Shown piece after piece: positions 1-11,530 of a stretch of 64,000 nucleotides of DNA. The stretch lies in NCBI GenBank assembly GCA_018105865.1, contig CM030832.1, positions 20,883,936-20,947,935 on the forward strand, in the 5' to 3' direction. A program made the position numbers and the translations under genes. Position 1 is the stretch's first letter. Each line of letters opens with the position of its first letter. The DNA is from Metaphire vulgaris (taxonomy: Eukaryota > Annelida > Clitellata > Crassiclitellata > Megascolecidae). The notes beneath the pieces are model-generated. The model was not told the DNA's origin, searched no databases, and worked only from the letters and a program-made list of their open reading frames with translations.

Positions 1-24
1 CGCAACGGCCCCAGCAGGCTATGC

Positions 25-168
25 GGTGGTGGTGGTGGTGGTGGTGGTGGTGGTGGTGGTGGTGGTGGTGGTGGTGGTGGTGGTGGTGGTGGTGGTGGTG
101 GTGGTGGTGGTGGTGGTGGTGGTGGTGGTGGTGGTGGTGGTGGTGGTGGTGGTGGTGGTGGTGGTGGT
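25..168. repeat. (GGT)n trinucleotide microsatellite
   Basis: About 48 uninterrupted GGT/TGG units, seen directly. Every open frame through it is low-complexity (for example poly-Val) and is not treated as coding. Confidence 0.97.
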
Positions 169-3100
169 AAAAATGTCGTTTTTAGATCGTTCTTTCGACG
201 CGGCCAGTCGCTCCGATTGCCGCGGAGGTAATCACAATTACTCGAATCTATATATTCCTCAGATGAGTCTCAAAGTATCGCATTGTCGTTAAAGCATTGC
301 CCCAGCATGTGCATTCGAAAAGCAGTGTTCCCATTCGAAACAACTACCCTCTGTCTGCATGACAAGAATCCTACTACCGCATTCGAAACCAATACCATGC
401 GGTTGCGTGCAACCCCAATCTTTATCAGTGGTATTTCATAGTAATCTTTGATTGATTTTTGATTGGAAGCTAGAAAATTTACATAAATCAATCAATCAAT
501 CAAAAATATCTATGTTTTCAAGCCAGGAAAAAGTCCTGAAGAACTGTTTCCCGATATCACTGGCCAGCAGTGAGAATGTAACTGACTTTAAAATGTCACA
601 ATCTGTAGTATTTTGGTGTCCTGAGCACGCATATGACCATGAAAAAAGGTTTAGTTTTTTAAAATAATTTATATCGCTCATTTTCGATGTTTAATCATGT
701 CAAATGACCTAATAGAACTGTCAAAAATCTAAATAAGCATAACGTTGCGAAATTTCTGATTGACCCCTGGTAAAGGTTAAGAACAAAGAGGAAAATCGTT
801 CGCTAAACTTGGGCCCCCCTCCCGGTCTGACACAGTATGTGCTTGTGAATAACTCAACGACTTTTAATGACAGAACTTATGTTTATTAATAAAGCAGAAC
901 ATCAAGAAGGTCACGAACTTAATCAGAAAGGTGACATTTCAACGACTTATTATGCAGAACGTTTATAGAACAAGGAAACACGAATTTCTCATCAGCAAAC
1001 TACATGAATGGCATTAACTACAGAGTTCAATCAGAAAAGCAATGTCATTACGCGTAGAAGGCGGAAAGGTGAATTCAGGTGAATACAACACCAAATGACC
1101 GTGAATGAATCGTAGAGGTCACTTAACCGCAGCAAGCCATTTAACAAGAACGAGAAACAACTTAACTCTCTAGTAGTAAAGCAATCAACTTGCGAATTAT
1201 GATTCATTCGAGCAATCAATATTTCAGTGGGTCTCGAAGGTAAATATAACTAAAAACAAGAATAAAGGTCTCAAGAGAAACTCCAAGGTCATTGGATCAG
1301 GCGAGGAAAGCCAAAATCGGGGAGTGTGTGTTGATCGTATCGTTACAAAACCCGTGGCGAATGACTGGGTCACTGGGGGCGTGGGGGTCAGGAACCAGTG
1401 GCTATTGGTTCCGAACCACCCTTGACCTTGAAGATCTATTACAGACGAAACCAACGTCGAACGACGACGAACGATAATTAACCAGTATCAGGATTTATAC
1501 GCTGACCTTCGAATGACTTATCTCAACGGCGAACACAGGAAGCTCATGTTGAGTTAGATACGCCTAGAACATATTTGGAGATAACCTTGACACGGCAACG
1601 ACTAACCCGATTAAACTTACGCTAGAGGTCCTGAACAAGAAGATTGACTCTAACTAGAAAACGAGCGTCCAGATGTGGCAACTGCTTAACGAAGGTCAGG
1701 CCCTGAATCAAGGTCGAGAGCGTCCTTGACCAGTGTTCGATCGCTCCAGATTCTGGGCGAAAAGCCCAGCACGATCGGAATCTTCAACGTTGTAGGAGGC
1801 CGGTTATAAGAACTCAGGAGCTAGCTAAGAAAAGGAGTGTAACTTGCGTACTTCTGTTTCGTTGCTGCGCCGTAACGCTTAGTGCCACCTTGCGAGCATT
1901 ATAACCCTAGGTACTGCTGACTTTTTATCAGATAGTAGTGGTCGAATAGTCCTCCGTAGGTGTGAGGGTTCGAATCCAAAGTAGTTTTTTCTTTGGGAAC
2001 GTTCATTCCATTCAAATCAGTCAAAGGCGACGCCTATCGAATAATCTGGGAAGCGTCAATGCAAGGAAATGGCCACAACCTGAATCGGTTAATTGGAGGT
2101 GTGCGCTTGGCATGTTCTGACCCTTGGCGATTTGGCAACGTTAGTGTCGTTCAGAGGGTAGAAAGATTTTCCGTTATGTTTTCGTGTGGGGCAGATCCTG
2201 AACGAATGCCTTAGTTTATATTCTTCGAAAATGAGAATTTATAAGGAAAACCACTTAAAGCTAAAAATAACGATTCGTGGCGCCGCGTAACGACTGCCTC
2301 TGTTGTTACGAATAGCCATCGAGCTTTAAAGAAAGGGAGAGATCGTCATAAAGTTCGGCTAGATGTTACGAATGTGAGTTACTGGCGTAGGCGATGATAA
2401 AATTCCACGATGGTCGGTTCCCTGAAAGGTGTAGCTATGGTTCTCGTTACCCTACTAAACGTAGTGTCGATCGAGAATTATCTGGAAAGCTGGAACCACG
2501 CACAGAAGAAACAAAAGGACGCATGTGGCGTCTCCCGGCGATTAATGTCGCTTCCAAGCGGAAATATACAGCTTCAAAGCTAAAAATCGCCACAATAATA
2601 TTATGAAATATTTAATCACATTGCATAATGCCACCATGCTCACATAATCCAGAGTTTATTGCATCGTTTTTTGATGAAATGCAGTATTACTGCCAGGCTG
2701 CTCATGATGCAAGCTGATGATGCAAGCTAACGTCAGCAGTGTACTAATACTGTATAAAGGCCAGTCAGACAGTTTGAGCATTTTAAATATTAAGACTTCG
2801 TGTGAAGTTTTAGTTAATGCTACATAAAACTGTTAGCATTTTGTTTATTCGTTTAGCTAAAAGACTAAGCAATAATGCTCCGAAAGTGCATAAATACTGT
2901 TATCAATTTCTTTTATATTTGCGGGGAAGCGACATTTCCCAAGCAGAAGAAAGTAGCACTTCTCAAGTGAAGAAGGCATGCCATCTTTACTTTGGATGCA
3001 AGATTGCGGACCAAGACAAACCTGGGCCCCTCATAAATGTTGTACTACATGTGCAGCGCAGCTGTCACAGTGGCTGAATGGTAAAAGACCATCGATGCCT

Positions 3101-3196
3101 TTTGCAGTCCCCATAGTGTGGAGAAAGCCAAATAACCACACAAATGACCGTTACTTATCCTTGGTTCCTCCTCTTTCGGTGGGTTAAATAAATAAA
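169..3196. other. no recognisable gene or element
   Basis: Only short open frames are present, none with a recognisable domain. A run of ATCA units lies near 485-502. A GGTTCGAATCC box near 1967 resembles a Pol III B box, but the T-stem does not pair and no cloverleaf was found. The stretch may hold decayed repeats or introns that I cannot identify. Confidence 0.5.
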
Positions 3197-3200
3197 CTAA

Positions 3201-3590
3201 GGCTGCGGTATTTAACGATTAATTAATCGATTAAGCGTTAACAAATTTAATGGATTACATTTTTCTTTAATCGATTAATTTTTCTATTAAATTGTAATAT
3301 TTTTGTAACGTATTTACTTGAAAACCTACTTAGCTTACTATAGGCTATATTTCTATTTCGTTCAGACAACAATGACGAGTAATGAAAGCAATGCTGCAGT
3401 TAAGCATCTAGTCCCTACGGAGAGAGATGAACAAACACTTTTGTTTCGTTTTTAATCTAACTGCACACGGCAAATTAGACAATACAAGGAGATAAGTAAA
3501 AAGCTATATGTCATTATTTTAATCGAAATTAATCAATTAAAAAATTTCCGATTAATCGATCAAGAAAATTGTTATCGCTACCAGCCCTAA
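3201..3590. mobile_element. decayed hAT-like MITE (tentative)
   Basis: The left end (AAGGCTGCGGTA) and the reverse complement of the right end (TAGGGCTGGTAG) form an imperfect inverted repeat. Inside both ends are AT-rich blocks built from ATTAATCGATTAA. The AGGGCTG-like terminus is typical of hAT elements, but no clear 8 bp target duplication is visible, so the assignment is weak. Confidence 0.35.
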
Positions 3591-3605
3591 AATAAACGAA
3601 ATCAA

Positions 3606-4375
3606 GATTAGTGTACTGTGGCGACCCCGGCTCGCGGTCTCGTCGCGCAGCCGGTGGTCGGACAGCCCCCAACGCCCGCTCAGTTTCCCGATCCCTTCAG
3701 CAGCCGACTCTACCTGATCGACGGCGTTTGTCTCACTTTCCACTTCACATCAATCAGACGAGGTGTCCGCGGCTGCCGGGCAGGCCGCGTACTGAGGATG
3801 ACCTCACGTCATCACAAAGTCGCGAATCTCCTCGTCTGACGTCTCTCTGTTCGTTCTGACCCCCGGCCTCTTCCGAGAGACCTTTCAACAGGCTCCTCTT
3901 GCCGCCGGCCACCGCTCGGTCTCGGCGCCTTAAGCGATTTTGTACATCGTTTTAGTCACCTGTTTAAACTTTGTATTACGCCTCTTCATTCTCGGTAAAG
4001 TGCTCGTCTTTCGCTCCATTCAAGACAGACGCCGATGTCTGTCCTCTGTTGCGGCTTCTTATAACGCTTGGTTTCTTCTACTCTCACTCCTAGACGGGCA
4101 GCGGCGTCTATATTTCGTCAGCGGCTTCACTCTCGACAATGTCAACCGTACCTGACTGGACGGCGGTCCAGTCTCCTTTTTCAGCTATTACAAACTGATT
4201 TCCGTCTGTCTGTCTCTGTCTCTTTCTGTGGCTGTCTGTCTGTCTCTCTCTCTCTCTTTCTCTCTACGGCGTCTTTTCTCAACGGTCTTTTCACCAAACT
4301 GACTCTCCGCGCCCCGACAAGCGGACGTCTGCCACTTTCCTAGGCTCAGATTGACCTCCTGAGTACATTTGGCCA
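3606..4375 (-). repeat. unrecognised dispersed repeat family, copy 1 (reverse orientation)
   Basis: The reverse complement matches 16440-17205 block by block: GTCTAGGAGTGAGAG, AATGAAGAGGCGTAATACAA, GACGTCAGACGAGGAGA, CGGCCTGCCCGGCAGCCGCG. The part at 3606-3735 also matches 31853-31990 (GCGAGCCGGGGTCGCC). In this copy the CT-rich tract at 4200-4265 replaces the long AG/ACAG microsatellite of copy 2. No conserved protein frame spans the copies. A TGGCGACCCCGG at 3617 looks like a retroelement primer site, but no LTR was found. It may be a leader or untranslated region of an unidentified retroelement. Confidence 0.75.
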
Positions 4376-5331
4376 CAGGTAGACGATTTTCATCACAGCC
4401 AAGATTAACTGGCAATGTGCTGAGACTCCGCCAACAGTGACTATATAACACAAATTCAGCTTCCTTTTATTGTTGCTTTATTTATTTAGTTATTTATTTA
4501 TTTATTAACCAAACAATGACAACATTGCAACAATGGCAACCTCGGACGAAGACGCGTCAGCTACGACGCACCTTATCTTGCCAAAGTGACTAGCGCCGCT
4601 GATAAATGCAATCAGTAGCCATTAATGCGTCACATTATGAAACAATAAGCATTTAGCGCTTTAGCCGGCTCTAAAACTAATCCGGTTTCAATCGCTGCAC
4701 TCCACGATTACAGCGAAGATATCGCGAAAACCGCCTCTCATACATACGTTAGAACAATTTCGATAGCTTCAAATTTTATGACGGACATGCGTATTTTTAA
4801 ACTTCTGGGCAACGGCCGCTTGGGTGCCGCGACTGGAGAATAAACTAGGGACCAAGATGGCGCGGCGTCGTCGTCATAGGCGGCAAGTGTCTTCACTGAC
4901 GGCTCAGCGCATCGCCGACCGCCGCTGGCCGCCGCGCGTCGGTGCACAGGCAGATATTTCAACAGCTATCTGCTGCCGCCTCTTCACCCGCATTCATCGC
5001 TGCCTGTCTATGCGTCCGGTCCAACGTCGACCAGGTGCCGTTAGTTATCATTTCCTTCGCTCCGTCCGTCTATCCATCCATCGCTTCAACTGCCTGTCAA
5101 CTGTCTGTCGCTGTCACCGCCTCCGTCCGGGCCTCTACTGCTGTCCGTTTCGACCTTCAAAGACGCGACGGTTTTCGTCTCAGTCTGAGAAGCGTCTATC
5201 GTCCGTCGCCATCGCCGTCCGCAGTCGTCCATCCTTCGGCCCTATCCGTCGTGGCATCGTAACTTCGTCGGCCGTAGCGTCTGTCGCCGTCATCGTCGCT
5301 AATTCATTACCAATGTTACTTCGTATGGCTT
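4376..5331. other. unassigned sequence with one Arg/Ser-rich open frame
   Basis: TTTA-rich DNA near 4460-4510 is followed by a CG-richer stretch. That stretch carries a 173-codon open frame (4824-5345, plus) rich in Arg, Ser and Pro. Overlapping frames are equally open, so composition probably explains it. I recognise no domain. The frame ends inside the TIR element at 5332. Confidence 0.4.
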
Positions 5332-5728
5332 GGGGTCATCCATAAATGACGTCGCGCACTTGGGGGGAAGTCAAACATTTGTGACGATGTGTGACGACGA
5401 GGGGTTTCCAGAAATGTGACGTCACATAAAACTACATATTTTTATACCGTAATGCTATGTTACCGCAAAATTTTACGTATTTTACACTTATTATTATACA
5501 CTTCATTTTGAAAAAGAATATGAAAAGGTGACTGAACATTGTTTCAACTATAATAATTATAATTAATATTTTCAAACGAAACGTTCATTTTGGCATTGGA
5601 AAGACGACAAGACGAGGGGTTAACGCGTTGTAACGTCATATTTTAGTGGGTCTTACTTTTTGTGAAGACGTGTGACGAAGGGTAGTAAAAAATGCACCAA
5701 AATCGCATGACGTCATTTATGCATGGCA
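5332..5728. mobile_element. non-autonomous TIR element (MITE), superfamily unresolved
   Basis: The left end GGGTCATCCATAAATGACGTC is mirrored by the reverse complement of the right end, GGTGCCATGCATAAATGACGTC. The interior is AT-rich with repeated TGTGACGA-type motifs and no open frame. A similar motif (GGGCTGTCCATTAATTACGTC) occurs near 29045. Exact edges and the target duplication were not settled. Confidence 0.6.
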
Positions 5729-5734
5729 CCTAAC

Positions 5735-5872
5735 TCTATCATCCTTCAGAACATGTCTTAAAACATACCTGTTTGACTTGGCTTATCCCCTTAGGTTGCT
5801 CTCCCGCCGTTTCTGACTGACTTTCCGGCTTGACCTGGCTCTAATTCAATTTGGATTTGGTGTGCCATCGGA
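5735..5872 (+). mobile_element. LINE 3' terminal fragment
   Basis: The fragment encodes a tail of the type FRTCLKTYLFDLAYPLR, the usual C-terminus of CR1/L2-like reverse transcriptases. It is followed by a 3' UTR (TTTGGATTTGGTGTGCCAT) also found after the LINE fragment at 29190-29780. It is severely 5'-truncated. Confidence 0.6.
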
Positions 5873-5875
5873 CGG

Positions 5876-6620
5876 AATTTGGGCATCTACATTGACAGCG
5901 CAGCGACGATGAAGCTGCATGCAGCAAAAACCGTTGCCAGCTGCTTCGTCTTTCTCCGGCTGATCAAGAGTCTACGTCGGTCAGTCTCCCTGCTCTCCCA
6001 AGCCGTCCTTAAGACGCTGGTCGTAGATCTAGTTCTCACTAGACTCGACTATGTCAGCGCCGTTCTCGCCGGATCGCCTGCCTATCTACCCGGTCGGCTG
6101 CAGTCAGTCCAGTACGTGGCTGCTCGTCTTATCCATCGGTCAGCTCGGTGTGAGCACGTCACTCCTTCGTTACTTATCGATCTGCACTGGCTGTCTGTGC
6201 CAGAGCGCATTAAGTTCAAATGATCAACTCTCGTTAATCGTTGCCTGCACGGAACAGGACCGAGCTATCTGTCGAACGAGTTGCGCAGCGTCTCGGAGCT
6301 GGAAGGACGGAGACGACTGAGATCCGCTACCAGAGCTACACTAATCTCCCTAGGACGCGTCTCGTCACTGTCGGTGATAGAGCTTTCCCGGTAGCTGCTG
6401 CGCGCGCCTGGAATTCACTTCCTGCTCACAACCAAGAGTCTCCATCACTCGACACATTCAAGAAACGTCTCAAAGCTTGGCTATTCAGAACTAGTTATCT
6501 AGTTATTTAGTTAGTTATGTCATGTGTTCATGCAGTCTTTCGACTAGTCACCACAATAATCTTTACTTTGCTTACTTACTTACCTACTTTATTTTAGGAT
6601 ATCAAGTTCATCTATCTTAG
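5876..6620 (+). pseudogene. CR1/L2-like reverse transcriptase C-terminal fragment
   Basis: The fragment carries the region downstream of the RT catalytic core of CR1/L2-group LINEs. Frame 1 (5879-6223) contains LVLTRLDYVSAVLAG, RLQSVQYVAARLI and HWLSVPERIKFK. After a stop and frame change, 6241-6510 gives VGDRAFPVAAARAWNSLP and TFKKRLKAWLF. This order is the standard end of such proteins. The endonuclease and the YADD palm are absent, so it is a 5'-truncated dead copy. A CTTA-rich 3' tail follows to about 6600. Confidence 0.85.
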
Positions 6621-7619
6621 CTATAATAACATTTTCGCCACATTAATAAACCTTGCTGGAAAAAGTTGACAAGAAAAACAACGTCAGTCGCTGTATCTTT
6701 CTGTAGATTAAAAAAAAGGTTAACAAGCAAAAAACCTCATTCGCTGTAGCTTTCTGTCGATTTAAAAATAGGCTGATAAGCAAAAATGGTCATCCGCGGT
6801 ATTAAGTTGACCGAATGTTACATTTTTAAAAAGCTTATGCAAAATATGTTGATAAGCAAAAAAACTCCGGTGTGGGTGCATTTAACATAAACATTGTGGA
6901 ACCGCCACTGAAAATGGTCAACTAGCACAGTAGCGTCATTTCACACTATTCTTGTGGGGCGAGATAATTTTATTTGTCAATTTTCGGCAAATTTTGGAAT
7001 TTTTGGCAAATTTTATCCATTTCTAATTTTTTTTTGAATTTTGGAATTTTTTTGTCAGTATTTGGGCCAATTTTGGCAAATTTGCAATATTTTATTTATT
7101 TTTGGGAGACTTTTTGGCAATTTTTGCGATTGTTTGCACATTATCACATCACAAATTATTGTTTTTCATTTTTGGGGGGCCACGGATCCCCTGCCCCTCC
7201 CCCAAATGACGCCGCTGAACTAGCATGCTGCTGACTCATGCTGGACACTCCGCCGAGATGCTACCGAAAATTTGTACAAGAGACAGACAAAGAAATTGAA
7301 TATCAACTTATAAAGTCTATGTATGACTTGATTGTGTACATGTGTTAACCAAGGCAAGTAAATACCTAGGACATGGCAGGAACCCTGTTTTTGCATAGAG
7401 GTCAATTAGGCGTGGCTAGATGACGTCACGGGAGGATTGATGTAACTGTTGCTACTGATGCTGAAAAACTGTATCTAAGAGTGTAAATGGTACCTTTTCT
7501 TTTTATAACAACTTTATTCTTGAACTTCACAGACGTTTCGACATATCAACTATCTTCCTGTATGAATGTGCTATAGTTGAGTTGTTTATTTTTGATATTG
7601 AAAAATCAACTTTAAGCCA
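6621..7619. other. no recognisable gene
   Basis: The region 6970-7170 is dominated by TTTTGGCAAATTTTGGAATTTTT-like imperfect repeats, so its open frames are low-complexity. 6655-6870 holds repeated AAGCAAAAA/TTGACAAG motifs. Nothing else is identified. Confidence 0.5.
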
Positions 7620-8271
7620 GTTCGTCGACTGAGGTGGCTGGCGAGTCTTTTCCACGTCTGGGCTCCGCACGTCGTGATAGAGGATATGCTCTACGCGGGA
7701 AGAACTCTGCAATCAGACGTACAGGAGAATTTTTTGAGATTTCTCGCCGAATCAACGTAAATCGGACACCTGCGCCATACGCCTTCGCGCTGCGATACAG
7801 GGCAACCCCGCGAATCACCCATTGACTTCGCTAGGGTGCAATCCGGCTTCGGAGAACTGGCGGAGCGATTTCGCGGATGGGCGCCTCACGCCACAGTGGA
7901 CCAACTGGTTTCATCGGGCCGGAACCTGTACCCCGAGATACAAGGCCTTTTCTCGTGCCTTAGCCACGGTGGTAAAGAAGTGGCGACCACCAACCAATAG
8001 CCACCGCCGTCGGTCCCGACCAGCAAACACCGTCGTCCGATATGAGCACTCAGTGCGACTAACTACAGCTGTCGCCATCCGACGCGGTCGTACATGTCGT
8101 ACAGAACGTCACGCCCGCTTCTTACGAGGGGCCGACCGCCATCACTCCCGAAGACATATGGCTAATCAACGTCAACGTGGACCTCGACAGTCCAACCCCG
8201 GCGCCACCCACCTACGACGACGAAGCCGGCCTAGATTACTGGGTCGACCAGCTGCAAAGGGAGCTGGAACG
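7620..8271 (+). pseudogene. unrecognised decayed coding region, part 1 (split by Ginger copy A)
   Basis: A protein-like frame runs from about 7620 to 8006 with one internal stop (LFHVWAPHVVIEDMLYAGR, QSGFGELAERFRGWAPH, NLYPEIQGLFSCLSHGGK). After a frameshift another stretch runs to 8275 (NVTPASYEGPTAITPEDIW, PPTYDDEAGLDYWVDQLQ). The acidic, Pro-rich second half is not what random sequence gives. The stretch is cut at a CCGG by a Ginger1-like element and resumes at 9679. I do not recognise the family. A Gag-like or other structural protein of a mobile element is a guess. Confidence 0.5.
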
Positions 8272-8333
8272 CCGGTATAGTATATTATAATGACTCCCAT
8301 ATAATAATAACTCCCCCCTCATTATTATATATA

Positions 8334-9132
8334 CACGGTGATCACGAAAATCGGGACCCCCTAGATTAATGAATATAACTCAACGAAAAGTCAACTAATA
8401 TTCAACAAAGTTGTAGTACGTGTACTTGAGATAGTTCTAATGATATTCCACTCATAGTTTGTGTTCAAACGGTCCGCCATTTGCTGCAATACACGCACGA
8501 AGACGCCTACACAATTGCTTGAATGACGCATCAATGATGCCTTGATCAATCTCGTCCCACACTTGCATGATGCGTTGTCGCAGGTCCTCAATATCACGGA
8601 CTTTCGTTCGGTGAACGCGTTCCTGCATAACACTCCAAATTTTATAATCAACCGGATTCAAATCCGGACTGTTGGGTGGCCAGAGAGTAGGCGGAATGAA
8701 GTCCAGCGTTTCGTTACCTAAAAGTTCAACTGTCTCTCGAGCTCTGTGTGCCGGTGCGCCGTCCTGTTGGAATGTGTAATAATCTGAGAAAGTTCGGGTG
8801 TCCGGCAGCAGTCCCTGCATCAGTAGAACGTCTCTCTAATACTGTCCGTTAACTTTCACCACCGGCTCGACGAAGTGAATAGCTGTTCGACCGAGTGCTG
8901 AAACATCAACTGATACCATTAAGGACTTGGTGAAAGTCGGACGAGTACGCAGAAGACGAGCGCCAGTGATGTCCTTCTTTCTTGTACCAGCTGCAGCGTA
9001 GAGGCGAAATATTTTTTGAGGATCGAGACTGCCTCCTAGGCCTACTATAATTAAAATTTCAGCATGATTGGTCGAAAGGTTGTTAAGTTATACTCATTAA
9101 CCTAGGGGGTCCCGATTTTCGTGATCACGGTG
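8334..9132 (-). mobile_element. mariner-type (DD37D) transposon relic, 799 bp
   Basis: Flanked by TA (8332-8333 and 9133-9134). The 31 bp terminal inverted repeats start CACGGTGATCACGAAAATCG and end with its complement with one mismatch. The element lies inside the left TIR of Ginger copy A, so it inserted later. It is internally deleted and carries only the C-terminal part of a transposase on the minus strand. Confidence 0.93.
8452..9010 (-). pseudogene. mariner/Tc1-superfamily transposase, C-terminal fragment (DD37D)
   Basis: The open 122-codon part (8452-8820) contains FQQDGAPAHRARE (second catalytic Asp) and WPPNSPDLNPVDYKIW (third catalytic Asp). Exactly 37 residues separate the two, placing it in the DD37D group rather than classical DD34D mariner. 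It ends in AANGGPFEHKL, as family members do. Upstream, to about 9010, the same frame continues past one stop (SALGRTAIHFVEP, then GQY-stop-RDVLL). The DNA-binding N-terminus and part of the first catalytic region are gone, so no active enzyme can be made. Confidence 0.9.
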
Positions 9133-9678
9133 TATAATAATGACTCCTCCCATCATTATTATATATATATAATAATAACTCTCTCTATATTATAATAACT
9201 CCCTTAGTTTTTCAAAAGCCAGCTGAGATACCATGGTCTAGAGCACCAAAAGCTTTTTTTTATATCGAGGATTGTTCCAAATAGTGTGCTTGTGGGATTC
9301 AAAATTTGTTGTTTTGGTATCAATTAAATTCATTATTGGCATTTAAGTGGAGAAATAGGGTTAAAACCATATTGATCAGTGGATAGCATATTAAATGCAT
9401 CTAAGTAGTTTAACATTCTGATAAGCATTGCCATTTCAGAAATTTTATTAAAACTGGGAGATTGGAAATGGGTCTATAATTTCATATAACCATTTTAGAG
9501 ACATTTTTCTAAATTGGGGTTATTTTTCAATTTTTAGGCCTACTTCTTCTGGGAGTTATTATAATATAGAGAGAGTTATTATTATATATATAATAATGAG
9601 TGGGAGTCTTTATTATACATATAATAATGAGAGGGGGAGTTATTATTATATGGGAGTCATTATAATATGCTACACCGG

Positions 9679-9789
9679 ACTCCCGGAAGAGTCGCCCAGC
9701 GTCGTCTACATGCCGGACGTTGAACCGTGTCGTCGAGGACACCGGAACCTCACGCTCGCTCGACGCCCCTCATCAAGGAATGATGCGTA
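9679..9789 (+). pseudogene. unrecognised decayed coding region, part 2
   Basis: Resumes immediately after the CCGG duplication of Ginger copy A. One frame gives PEESPSVVYMPDVEPCRRG and ends at a TAG at 9787. The frame continuous with part 1 instead stops after about 15 codons. It is annotated separately because the insertion divides it. Confidence 0.4.
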
Positions 9790-11175
9790 GTGTTAGATCC
9801 ACATTCGTTTTGTACATAATTATTATATATGATTGAACATTTGAGCTTATACGTAGCGGTCTACTCTCGTCGCAAGGACGCAACTTTTCCCCCCTTTTCG
9901 ACGATTAGAATTTCTGTTTATGGACAATGTTTCAACCTCTCTAACATTTTATATTACACTCAGATCATAAATATATAATAACCATTCCCATAGGGCTACG
10001 CCAGCATACTTTACGATGCCGTTCGACTGCGACGCGTAAGATTAGACACAATTGTAATCTCGTGATCTGTAGGAATTTGTTTTGGGGTACAATTGTTATA
10101 TTTCTAAAAAATGGACATGCATATGCAGCATATCGATAGGCCTAATCGACTCGAGCAAACTTGATTAAATTTGGCGATAAAATGACAGTGATGGCACTCA
10201 AGAAACTGTTTAATGCCTAATTCTGTAAAAAATTTCCCTGTTCTTCGGTTTATTTATAACACGACTTATAAGGCCTATCTATTGGGCCCGTTGAAAAAAT
10301 TTGTACGTCTACGTCGCCATCACAACTTGGTAGTGACACAATGACTTCGATACCTGATGTACAATCTGCTTACTAAACTGTTGACAGTGGAAAGCTTTCA
10401 TAAACGTGTTCATTTGTAAAATGCCTATCGTCAACGATGGGCACCTGCTACTGATGGTCTGCAATTGAAGAGTCCAGGTTTGACCGAACGAAATCTGCAA
10501 ATTTTCGCTGCTTTTTATTTGGTTCAGATGGTCTGTCTGATCTGTCATTGCAATGATCTGTATAAAATAATAATAAAAATTATAAATAAATGCCATGTAT
10601 GAAAATTGACTTCATGCATACACGCTTACATACAACAGATTTCTGCTCTTTGACCATGAGTACATTTAATATTTAAATATTTTATCCCAATATAGCCTAC
10701 TCTCAAAAAATTACATCAAGTGTACAGCAGTCTAGAATTTAACAAGTCAACAAATACGAATCTATTTTCTAGAGTTACAGGATATGCTTACTAACTGGGA
10801 ACTCAGACGTCAGAACCCCAGGCGTAAGGGATTATTAATGGTCATTGGTTAACTTAGTAAGTAAGTATTCTGTAGTAAAACGTGAACTAAAGCTGCGTCG
10901 GCGTGGTAATGCTAAATTAGTATGGCCACTGGCACAGTTACTGTAGCGCATTCTGAGTTTGGACAGCATTGCATCTGCAGCATCACTGGCCTGAATGCTA
11001 AAGAAACTTGAACAAAGTGATACAGTGTATTATATTCGTTAATTGTATTTACCTGTGAAGAAAAGATTCCGATACGATGAACGATTATGTTTATATTAAC
11101 AAATACCGGGAACAATTTATAAGGATAATTCTTCTTCAGGTGCTCTGTCCAAAGACAGGTTCCATACTCCAGCGT
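9790..11175. other. no recognisable gene
   Basis: A minus-strand open frame at 10309-10596 has no domain that I recognise; an alternative minus frame there reads KKQRKFADFVRSNLDSS before stops. Other frames are short. The stretch may be decayed repeat DNA. Confidence 0.45.
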
Positions 11176-11179
11176 CGCC

Positions 11180-11530
11180 ACTCCTCTCTATCTTGAGCTT
11201 TTATCTTCAGGGCTGAATACTTGTTTTCCCCGTAGTGTCGAACATCCACTCCAGCATCGATGTTCTTGGTCGCCCTTTCTGTGCTTTCCCATTCATCTTT
11301 CCTTCTAGTACTTCTCTTAGTAGGTTTGATTCTTCTCTCAGAACATGACCTATCCACTTCTTTTGTCTTGTACGAATAGCGTTAATTAGGCTTTTCTTCT
11401 CTTCTACCCTCTCCAAGACTTCTTCGTTTGTTATTTTTTCCGTCCAGCTAATTTTTTCTATTCTTCGCCAGATCCACATTTCGAATGCCTCTAATCTCTT
11501 TATGTCTTCCTTTCTGAGCGTCCAAGTTAA
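11180..11530 (-). pseudogene. RTE-type LINE, reverse transcriptase C-terminal fragment
   Basis: The minus strand encodes LRKEDIKRLEAFEMWIWRRI, EKISWTEKITNEEVLERV, RTRQKKWIGHVLREE and KMNGKAQKGRPRTS, the C-terminal order seen in RTE-like LINE proteins (W-I-R-R ... G-H ... G-R-P-R). A frameshift lies near 11210. The YADD palm is absent. The part at 11391-11520 is almost identical to the plus-strand fragment at 13033-13172. Confidence 0.85.

Larger units (their letters stand above)
8276..9674. mobile_element. Ginger1-like non-autonomous transposon, copy A
   Basis: Flanked by CCGG on both sides (8272-8275 and 9675-9678). The termini are TATAGTATATTATAATGACT and, on the other strand, TGTAGCATATTATAATGACT, the start of AT-rich inverted repeats of at least 100 bp built from ACTCCC/GGGAGT blocks. 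CCGG-specific 4 bp target duplications, long TIRs and TGTNR-like ends are the published hallmarks of Ginger1. No transposase is encoded. The core (about 9210-9545, reverse sense) carries a reverse-transcriptase relic shared with copies B and C. A mariner element sits in the left TIR. Without it the copy is about 600 bp. Confidence 0.85.

Noticed and set aside
26..292. Open frame with a long poly-valine run
   Set aside because: It is only the translation of a GGT microsatellite.
1935..1985. Possible tRNA (GGTTCGAATCC box)
   Set aside because: The T-stem pairs at only two positions and no acceptor, D or anticodon stems can be drawn.
4824..5345. 173-codon open frame as a possible host gene
   Set aside because: Arg/Ser-rich, overlapped by equally open frames, no domain, and it runs into a MITE.
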